The position numbers and the translations under genes were made by a program. From assembly GCA_937923125.1 (NCBI GenBank), contig CALALK010000095.1, positions 1-5,633 of the forward strand: 5,633 nt of DNA. Direction: 5' to 3'. How positions within the stretch are numbered: position 1 is the first letter of the stretch; each line of letters opens with the position of its first letter. Source of the DNA: an uncultured Carnobacterium sp. GTDB lineage: Bacteria; Bacillota; Bacilli; Lactobacillales; Aerococcaceae. Positions 1 through 5,134 of this stretch are shown here, one piece after another. A model generated the notes under the pieces. That model had not been told where the DNA came from. It made no database searches and saw only the letters and a list, made by a program, of their open reading frames with translations.

Positions 1-1
1 C

Positions 2-514
2 GTTGAAAAACAAAAAGCGGGCGTAACGGCTCGTCAATTGTTCGGTACGGTAACAGAACGCGTTCAATCAATCGTAGCAGGACCTGTTAAAGACCCAAAT
101 GCAAAATCACCAGACTGGCAAATTGCCCTTGATGGCGGATTATTGGTCGGCGGATTATTCGCTCTTGTGACTGGGGTTATGTTGATGTTAAACCCAAGTC
201 AAGATACGCAACCAATGGGATTATTTACACTGTTGATTAACTTTATTGCAGGGGCATTTGTAATGCTTGCGATTTCTAAAAATGCACCGAAATTCGATAA
301 TCCAAAAGGTCAACGCGGATATATCCGTTACTTAGTTGTAAGTACGGTAGCGATGGTTGCTTGGTTAATTTTAGTGGTGTTAAGCCAACAATACATTCCA
401 TCAGTGATTAATCTTGTGATGAGTTACGAGTGGTACTTACTCATCGGGGCTGCGGCTCTTGCTGGTAAATTCTACTTGAAGAAGAAATTAAATATTGTCG
501 GATCAGTAATGTAA
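2..514 (+). CDS. DUF1129-family multi-pass membrane protein, 3' part (5' end outside window)
   Basis: The reading frame is open from the left edge, so the true start lies upstream; the TTG at 38 is an internal leucine, not a start. The 170 visible residues begin with a soluble stretch containing KAGVTARQLFGTV (about residues 5-17), which I recognise from Lactobacillales DUF1129 (Pfam PF06570) membrane proteins, where a helical N-terminal part precedes a C-terminal membrane domain. Four hydrophobic segments follow at about 43-63, 73-93, 108-128 and 143-158, separated by short polar loops (NPSQDTQ, KNAPKFDNPKGQRG), and the protein ends in a lysine-rich KKKLN stretch typical of a cytoplasmic tail. 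The family has no established biochemical role that I know of. The gene ends in TAA 88 bases before the DUF2207 gene, with a terminator-like hairpin between them. The family call rests on recall of the motif and the topology, and no search was run. Confidence 0.8.
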   Translation, partial: VEKQKAGVTARQLFGTVTERVQSIVAGPVKDPNAKSPDWQIALDGGLLVGGLFALVTGVMLMLNPSQDTQPMGLFTLLINFIAGAFVMLAISKNAPKFDNPKGQRGYIRYLVVSTVAMVAWLILVVLSQQYIPSVINLVMSYEWYLLIGAAALAGKFYLKKKLNIVGSVM

Positions 515-530
515 GAAACGAAAACAATCT

Positions 531-588
531 GTGTGACGGTGACGGCGGAGTGCTTCGTGGAAGTCGGCAGTCATCGCACACTTCTTTT
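531..588 (+). terminator. Terminator- or attenuator-like hairpin between the DUF1129 and DUF2207 genes
   Basis: GTGTG (531-535) pairs with CACAC (577-581). After a bulged A536, CGGTGAC (537-543) pairs with GTCATCG (570-576) with one G-U pair. Inside, a small hairpin CTTC/GAAG (553-556 with 560-563) caps the structure. The stem is followed directly by TTCTTTT (582-588), a broken U-tract. This resembles an imperfect rho-independent terminator. It ends only 14 bases before the DUF2207 ATG and 3 bases before its ribosome binding site, and no good promoter is visible after it. Either transcripts read through it (attenuation or partial termination), or a promoter lies upstream of it and places it in the 5' leader. 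The interrupted T-tract makes strong termination uncertain. Confidence 0.5.
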
Positions 589-602
589 ATAGAGGTGAGC
601 AT

Positions 603-2420
603 ATGAAACAAATGAAACGTTGGATTATCGCGTTTTTATTAGGATTAGTTGCCTTTTTGGGACTCGGTACTACGGTTGATGCGAGAAGTTTAGTCGTTGA
701 TAAGTATGATATCGAAGCAAATATTTTAGAAAATGGGGACGTTCAGTTCTTCGAAACGATTACCTTCCAATCGGATGGTGCGTATAATGGGGTCTTCTAT
801 AACTTGGATTACTCTGGTTTTGGGAAACCAACAGATGTCAATGCGTATTTAGAAACAAGCGAAGGGCGTCTGTTAATGAACCAGGAGAATTCTGGGAAAA
901 AGGGAACGTATCAATTAACGGATAGCGGTTCGAAGATTCAGTTCAAAGTATTTTTCCCATTCTCGAACTCAAAATTAAAAGTGACATTCCAATATACGAT
1001 TCCAAAACTCATTACGAACTACTTAGATACGGCCGAATTAAACCGTAAAGTAGTCGGGAAAGAATGGGAAGTCGACCAACACAATATTACAGTGAAGGTG
1101 AATATCCCTGGAACAGCTTCAAGAGAAACGCTTCGTGCATGGGGACATGGCGCAGGCCAAAACGGGAATGTGCAAATTGCGAGCGACTATCGTTCAGTGA
1201 CGCTCACGGCTCCTGAAAACAAGAGTGGAGATTTTGTGGAAGTTCATATGCTTTTCCCTCAAACATTGACACATGCGAATACAAATGTGAAAAACGAAAA
1301 AGCGTTTGACCGTATCGTAGCCGAAGAGGAAAAGCTCATCAATGAAGATAAAGCTCTTAAAAACACAGGCTTCATCGGAATGATTGTAGGGTGGGTTCTA
1401 CTTGCTTTAAATACAGTTTATGCCTTTGCGACAGGATTCTTTGCGAATCGTAAGCGTCTTGCTCAGGTGCAACATATTCCAGATCATCTCTATGAACTTC
1501 CTGAAGATATTACACCAGCCGTCATGAATCAGGCGGTCTATGGAAAAACAGATATGAAAGACTTTAGTGCAACAGTGATGGACCTTGTTCGTAAGAAAGT
1601 CTTGAAATTATCCGATACTGAGCCATATACAATTACGCTTGTGGGTGATACGAAAGGAATGCTTCGCCATGAAAAATTAGCGGTTCATTTACTCTTTGAT
1701 ATCGTTGGGGGTACAAGAAAAACGATTGAACTGGAAGAAGTGAAGAAGTATGCGAAAAATAATTCAACGACGTACTACAATGAATGTCAAAAATGGATGG
1801 GTGCTGTCGATACAGTCGCTGAGAAATACCGCGTCACACGGTTTGGCAAAGATGAACCTCAAGGACGTAGCGGATTCCCAGGGTGCTTACTCGTCATCAT
1901 TGGTATTTTAACGATTGGAGCAGCCTACTTAACGAAGAATTTGAATTATTTATTGTGGAGTCTTGCAGGGTTACTCTGTGTCGTTGGACCGTTAACGCTG
2001 ATCGGTACAGGAATTTTTGCCAACCGTCGTTCTCTTGAAGGGGAATTACGTTATCGTAAATGGCAAGCCTTTAAACAAATGCTAAAAGATCTCTCACCAA
2101 TGAAGCGGATCGAAGATTTACCAAGTATTCAACTGTGGGATCACTTCCTTGTTTATGCCATCTCTTTAGGTGTGGCTGAACACGTGATTAAAGTGTTGAA
2201 GAAATTAATACCAGACCAATTACCAAACAGTGTGTTCTATTCAACTCAAAACGGAACGATTTACTATCCTGTTTCTGATTTTAATAAGACATTTACAAGC
2301 TCATATAACACTGCGAATTCTTCTGTCAACGGAAGTAGCAACTCTGGTGGGTTCGGCGGAGGCTTCTCTGGCGGATCGAGCGGTGGTAGTGGTGGAGGAT
2401 CCGGCGGTGGCGGATTCTAA
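603..2420 (+). CDS. DUF2207 domain-containing membrane protein with glycine-rich C-terminus
   Basis: This 605-residue protein starts at ATG 603, 4 bases after AGAGGTGA (591-598). Residues 1-28 form a signal peptide: KQMKR, a hydrophobic core, then a likely cleavage after VDA. Residues 29-220 form the extracytoplasmic DUF2207 (PF09972) domain, with the family's opening pattern (VVDKYDIEANILENGDVQF, then ETITFQSDGAYNGVFYNLDY) and a beta-rich composition. Transmembrane helices follow at about 256-280, 425-443 and 446-472. The region between the first and second (281-424) is probably cytoplasmic. After the last helix come the family-like stretches YRKWQAFKQMLKDLS (484-498) and YAISLGVAEHVIKVLKKL (518-535). 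The last 26 residues are almost only Gly and Ser with a few Phe, as in many DUF2207 proteins. The molecular function is unknown. trmR follows 14 bases after the stop, so the two genes are probably co-transcribed. Family assignment is firm; topology was read by eye. Confidence 0.9.
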   Translation: MKQMKRWIIAFLLGLVAFLGLGTTVDARSLVVDKYDIEANILENGDVQFFETITFQSDGAYNGVFYNLDYSGFGKPTDVNAYLETSEGRLLMNQENSGKKGTYQLTDSGSKIQFKVFFPFSNSKLKVTFQYTIPKLITNYLDTAELNRKVVGKEWEVDQHNITVKVNIPGTASRETLRAWGHGAGQNGNVQIASDYRSVTLTAPENKSGDFVEVHMLFPQTLTHANTNVKNEKAFDRIVAEEEKLINEDKALKNTGFIGMIVGWVLLALNTVYAFATGFFANRKRLAQVQHIPDHLYELPEDITPAVMNQAVYGKTDMKDFSATVMDLVRKKVLKLSDTEPYTITLVGDTKGMLRHEKLAVHLLFDIVGGTRKTIELEEVKKYAKNNSTTYYNECQKWMGAVDTVAEKYRVTRFGKDEPQGRSGFPGCLLVIIGILTIGAAYLTKNLNYLLWSLAGLLCVVGPLTLIGTGIFANRRSLEGELRYRKWQAFKQMLKDLSPMKRIEDLPSIQLWDHFLVYAISLGVAEHVIKVLKKLIPDQLPNSVFYSTQNGTIYYPVSDFNKTFTSSYNTANSSVNGSSNSGGFGGGFSGGSSGGSGGGSGGGGF

Positions 2421-2434
2421 TCAAAGGAGAATTT

Positions 2435-3136
2435 ATGTTAAACGAAATGATGCACAGACCAGTTGTCAAACCGGAACTGGTCGAGTACATGCGTTCAAGT
2501 CAACGCCGTTTTCCGGGGGACTTGGGTGAATTAGAAAATACAGCCAATGAATTAGGAATTCCAATTATTCCTCACGAAACAGCTGTGTTTCTAGATTTTA
2601 TTGTTGGATTAACCCAACCAAAAAATATTTTAGAGATTGGAACGGCAATCGGATTCTCAGCGAGTTTGATGGCAACAGCTTCACCACAAGCTAAAGTCAC
2701 AACCATTGACCGCTACGAATTAATGTATAGCCGTGCGAAAGCGAACTTTGAAAGACTAGGGTTGGCCGACCGTATTACGCAACTTGAAGGCGATGCGGCA
2801 GATATTTTACCAACGTTAGAACAAGGGAAATACGACTTCCTATTTATGGATAGCGCCAAAGCCAAATACATCGAGTTCTTCCCCTATTGTATGGACGCAC
2901 TTGAAGTCGGTGGTGTGCTAATGGTTGACGATATTTTCCAAGGGGGAACGATTTTAGAAGACGTGATGGAGCGCCCAAGACGCGTGCGCAAGATTCATCG
3001 TCGCCTCAATATGTTCCTTGATTTAGTCCAAAGCGACCCGACATTAAAATCAACCTTACTTCCGCTGGGTGACGGAGTAATTCTCATTCAAAAGATGGAA
3101 GAAAAAGATTTTAAATATATTTTAGAAGAGTTGTAA
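2435..3136 (+). CDS. trmR: SAM-dependent O-methyltransferase, probable tRNA 5-hydroxyuridine(34) methyltransferase TrmR
   Basis: The product is 233 residues, a class I Rossmann methyltransferase of the COMT-like methyltransferase 3 family. Motif I is LEIGTAIGFSASLMA (66-80). The acidic residue after strand 2 is D92 (TIDRYEL), GDA at 119-121 lies near the adenine site, FMDSAKAKY (137-145) supplies a probable metal ligand D139, and VDDI (164-167) supplies D165/D166 where related enzymes usually have Asp-Asn. In Bacillus subtilis the homologue YrrM (TrmR) methylates 5-hydroxyuridine at tRNA position 34 to 5-methoxyuridine, and the length and motif order here fit that group. A catechol or other small-molecule O-methyltransferase is the alternative. 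The start at ATG 2435 is supported by AAAGGAGA (2423-2430) at a 4-base spacing. The peptidase-U32 hydroxylation partners found beside B. subtilis yrrM are not in this window. The gap of 69 bases to gltX has no terminator, so read-through into gltX is possible. Confidence 0.78.
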   Translation: MLNEMMHRPVVKPELVEYMRSSQRRFPGDLGELENTANELGIPIIPHETAVFLDFIVGLTQPKNILEIGTAIGFSASLMATASPQAKVTTIDRYELMYSRAKANFERLGLADRITQLEGDAADILPTLEQGKYDFLFMDSAKAKYIEFFPYCMDALEVGGVLMVDDIFQGGTILEDVMERPRRVRKIHRRLNMFLDLVQSDPTLKSTLLPLGDGVILIQKMEEKDFKYILEEL

Positions 3137-3144
3137 ATTAATCA

Positions 3145-3173
3145 TGGAAATCCCCATTGAAAAGTTTTACAAT
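3145..3173 (+). promoter_or_regulatory. Candidate sigma-A promoter for gltX
   Basis: TGGAAA (3145-3150, 4 of 6 to TTGACA) is followed by a 17-base spacer and TACAAT (3168-3173, 5 of 6 to TATAAT). A start site near 3180 would give a leader of about 25 bases carrying the gltX ribosome binding site AAAGGAAG (3191-3198), 7 bases before ATG 3206. No terminator separates trmR from gltX, so this would add to read-through from upstream. No T-box leader is present in the 69-base gap. The assignment is by eye. Confidence 0.5.
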
Positions 3174-3205
3174 AAGAAGGATGACAAAAGAAAGGAAGTT
3201 TTACA

Positions 3206-4681
3206 ATGACAGATAAAGTGCGTGTACGTTATGCACCAAGTCCAACAGGGCACTTACACATCGGGAATGCCCGTACAGCTCTATTTAACTATTTATTCGC
3301 GAGACATTATGGTGGAGAGTTCATCATCCGTATCGAGGATACTGACCGCAAGAGAAATCTTGAACACGGTGAAGAAAGCCAATTAGAAAACTTAACATGG
3401 CTTGGAATGGATTGGGATGAAGGTCCAGACAAACCTGGTAAATACGGTCCATACCGTCAATCAGAACGTGAACACATTTATAATCCACTCATCGAGCAAT
3501 TAATTGCCGAAGACAAAGCGTATAAATGCTACATGACAGAGGAAGAATTGGAAGCAGAACGTGAAGGCCAACGTGCTCGTGGCGAAATGCCGCACTACAG
3601 CGGTCAACACGCTCACTTAACACAAGAGCAACGTGACGCTTTTGAAGCAGAAGGACGCACTCCTGTTGTTCGTTTCCGTGTTCCAAAACAAGGAACTTAC
3701 GCATTCGATGATATCGTTAAAGGCGACATCTCATTCGAGTCAACAAGTGTCGGTGGCGACTTCGTTATCTTAAAACGTGACGGAATGCCAACTTACAACT
3801 TCGCAGTAGCAGTGGATGACCACTTCATGGAAATCACTCACGTTTTACGTGGAGATGACCATATTGCGAACACTCCAAAACAATTAATGATTTACGAAGC
3901 ATTCGGTTGGGAACCACCACGTTTCGGACATATGACATTAATTATTAACACAGAAACAGGTAAGAAATTATCAAAACGTGATGAATCAATCCTACAATTC
4001 ATCGAACAATATAAAGACTTAGGTTACTTACCAGAAGCGATGTTCAACTTTATCGCACTTCTAGGATGGTCTCCTCAAGGTGAACACGAAATCTTCAGCC
4101 GTGAAGAATTCATCGAAATCTTCGACGAAAAACGTCTTGGTAAATCACCAGCAGCCTTCGATCCTAAGAAATTAGAATGGATTAACAACACATACGTGAA
4201 GAAAACTCCATTAGAAGAAGTGGCTGAAATGGCGATTGCTCAATTAAAAGAAGCAGGCGTTGTATCAGGCGAAGTTTCTCCTGAAGAACATGCATGGTTA
4301 GTGAAATTAGTGGCGCTATACCACGACCAAATGAGCTACATGAATGAAATCGTTGAATTATCAACTTTATTCTTCAGAAAAGACTTTGAAGTAGAAAACG
4401 ACGAAGCGAAAGAAGTGCTTCAAGGCGAAACAGTTCCAACGGTATTGAACGCTTTTGTTGCGAAATTAGAAGCGATGGAAACTTTTGATGAGCCAAGTAT
4501 TTTGGCAGCTATTAAAGAGGTTCAAAAGGAAACTGGCGTGAAGGGCAAAAACTTGTTTATGCCAATTCGTGTGGCTACGAGTGGACAAACACACGGGCCG
4601 GAGATCGGAAAGACGATCGAATTGCTTGGAAGAGAACGCAGCATTGCACACGTGCAAGCCGCACTTGCTCTTATTAAATAA
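3206..4681 (+). CDS. gltX: Glutamyl-tRNA synthetase (GluRS)
   Basis: This 491-residue class Ib aminoacyl-tRNA synthetase attaches glutamate to tRNA-Glu in the cytoplasm. The catalytic Rossmann fold opens with [17 protein letters not shown], where HIGN at 18-21 is the HIGH motif. FIIRIEDTD (39-47) and [13 protein letters not shown] (214-226) are GluRS signatures, and KLSKR (254-258) is the KMSKS loop. The only cysteine in the zinc-finger region is C108, so the E. coli-type zinc site is absent, as is usual in Firmicutes. The C-terminal part contains [17 protein letters not shown] (314-330) and ends with the anticodon-binding helical domain, including [21 protein letters not shown] (447-467). 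Most Lactobacillales lack GlnRS and charge tRNA-Gln with Glu for GatCAB amidation, so this enzyme is probably non-discriminating; that is inference. ATG 3206 has AAAGGAAG 7 bases upstream and matches the usual family start. A strong terminator follows the stop by about 10 bases. Confidence 0.98.
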   Translation: MTDKVRVRYAPSPTGHLHIGNARTALFNYLFARHYGGEFIIRIEDTDRKRNLEHGEESQLENLTWLGMDWDEGPDKPGKYGPYRQSEREHIYNPLIEQLIAEDKAYKCYMTEEELEAEREGQRARGEMPHYSGQHAHLTQEQRDAFEAEGRTPVVRFRVPKQGTYAFDDIVKGDISFESTSVGGDFVILKRDGMPTYNFAVAVDDHFMEITHVLRGDDHIANTPKQLMIYEAFGWEPPRFGHMTLIINTETGKKLSKRDESILQFIEQYKDLGYLPEAMFNFIALLGWSPQGEHEIFSREEFIEIFDEKRLGKSPAAFDPKKLEWINNTYVKKTPLEEVAEMAIAQLKEAGVVSGEVSPEEHAWLVKLVALYHDQMSYMNEIVELSTLFFRKDFEVENDEAKEVLQGETVPTVLNAFVAKLEAMETFDEPSILAAIKEVQKETGVKGKNLFMPIRVATSGQTHGPEIGKTIELLGRERSIAHVQAALALIK

Positions 4682-4691
4682 AAGCTAACAG

Positions 4692-4725
4692 AAAGGGTTA
4701 ACGCAAACTGCGTTAACTCTTTTTT
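4692..4725 (+). terminator. Rho-independent terminator of gltX
   Basis: GGGTTAACGCA (4695-4705) pairs with TGCGTTAACTC (4709-4719) around the loop AAC: 11 pairs, one of them G-U. Three A-T pairs can extend the base, and TTTTTT runs at 4720-4725. It lies 10 bases after the gltX stop. Read on the minus strand the T-tract is weak, so it acts mainly on the plus strand. Confidence 0.93.
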
Positions 4726-4747
4726 ATTTATATTAATTTAAAACCAT

Positions 4748-4950
4748 GGGCCTTCGGCCCGATATTCTCCAAAATCTTCGGATATCTTCATAATAGCGGT
4801 AATGGGGTACCGGTTCGAGCCTGGGGTCTCTCACCTTTAAAGCCTCAAAAAGGGAGTAAGGAATAAATTCCTAACTCCCTTTAATTCGCATTTAATACGA
4901 TTCCCCATTACTGCTATTATAGAATCCGAGATTTTTCCGAATATCAGGCC
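4748..4950. repeat. Composite long inverted repeat in the gltX-citG convergent spacer
   Basis: Two arms are imperfect reverse complements. GGCCCGATATT (4756-4766) matches 4940-4950 with one difference. The next ten bases (4767-4776) and CGGA (4779-4782) match the region around 4925-4939 with small indels. ATAATAGCGGTAATGGGG (4790-4807) matches 4903-4920 with one difference, which is G-U in plus-strand RNA. The enclosed loop (4808-4902) holds a second hairpin and a tRNA-3'-like segment. The left arm can also fold alone into two adjoining hairpins: GGGCC/GGCCC around TTC (4748-4760), and GATATTC/GGATATC (4761-4786). No convincing target-site duplication was found and no transposase is present. 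Possible readings are a MITE-like insertion, an intergenic repeat family or a structured RNA. The repeat itself is plain in the sequence; its nature is not. Confidence 0.75.
4849..4882. repeat. Near-perfect 15-pair hairpin at the centre of the composite repeat
   Basis: AAAGGGAGT (4849-4857) pairs with ACTCCCTTT (4874-4882). After one A-A mismatch, AGGAA (4859-4863) pairs with TTCCT (4868-4872) around the loop TAAA. On the minus strand the stem is followed by TTTTT (complement of 4847-4851), so it could terminate minus-strand transcription. On the plus strand it is followed only by TTT then AATTCG. It sits inside the long inverted repeat and is probably part of the same element. Confidence 0.75.
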
Positions 4951-5106
4951 TCAGGGGGAAAGGATAAATAAAAAGGTTAGTCTTTTCTTAGATAAGAGAG
5001 TGCGACAGGACATATGCATGCCATGTTCTCTGGCGCAGGGAAGGGAAAACATGGCGTGTGTGCTCGAGAAAGGTGTAAAAGAAGAGACTGCTGAAAAAAG
5101 GTAAAG
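4951..5106 (+). other. Structured non-coding stretch before the citG terminator, possible small RNA
   Basis: No convincing gene is seen here. The main feature is a stem of 15 pairs, 5013-5027 with 5048-5062, around a 20-base loop (5028-5047). The core GCCATGTT/AACATGGC is perfect, and the outer seven pairs include four T-G contacts that all become G-U in plus-strand RNA. Upstream is a weak hairpin around TCTTAGATAAGA (4986-4997) and the stretch GAGTGCGACAGGA (4998-5010), which resembles the ends of intergenic repeats I recall from Lactobacillales. A 26-codon frame, ATG 5014 to TGA 5094, has a weak AGGA only 3 bases upstream and is not called as a gene. The citG terminator can stop plus-strand transcripts too, so a short plus-strand RNA is possible, but no clear promoter was found. 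Confidence 0.35.
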
Positions 5107-5134
5107 AAAAAACGGATGAGGGTTCATCCGTTTT
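5107..5134 (-). terminator. Rho-independent terminator of citG, overlapping its stop codon; possibly bidirectional
   Basis: AAAACGGATGA (5109-5119) pairs perfectly with TCATCCGTTTT (5124-5134) over 11 pairs around a 4-base loop. Read on the minus strand, the stem runs into TTTTTT (complement of 5107-5112), then CTTT. The first arm on that strand contains the last codons and TGA stop of citG (5124-5126). On the plus strand the stem is followed by GTTGTATTTTA, so weaker termination in the other direction is plausible. Confidence 0.88.

Noticed and set aside
2230..2529. Plus-strand 99-codon frame across the DUF2207 and trmR junction
   Set aside because: It overlaps two well supported genes in another frame, and its composition reflects the Gly-rich coding repeat read out of frame.
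3157..3173. Promoter using TTGAAA (3157-3162) as the -35 box with TACAAT
   Set aside because: The spacer would be only 5 bases; TGGAAA at 3145 with a 17-base spacer is the workable choice.
3137..3205. T-box or other riboswitch controlling gltX
   Set aside because: The gap is only 69 bases and has no T-box sequence, no specifier stem and no terminator/antiterminator pair.
3489..3704. Minus-strand frames inside gltX (also 4182-4364 and 4466-4657)
   Set aside because: They are antisense shadows of a conserved gltX coding region, with no ribosome binding site and no recognisable protein.
4738..4791. 17-codon minus-strand ORF in the left arm of the inverted repeat
   Set aside because: It has no ribosome binding site, its ATG is destroyed in the opposite arm (ATA), and its length is within chance.
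4760..4836. Complete tRNA gene ending in the T-arm-like segment
   Set aside because: The 5' bases 4761-4767 give only four of seven acceptor pairs with GTCTCTC, the D-arm lacks the GG pair, and a CAT-bearing loop at 4787-4793 has no paired anticodon stem.
4726..5106. CRISPR array or phage defence locus in the gltX-citG spacer
   Set aside because: There are no regularly spaced direct repeats and no associated genes; the repeats present are inverted arms.
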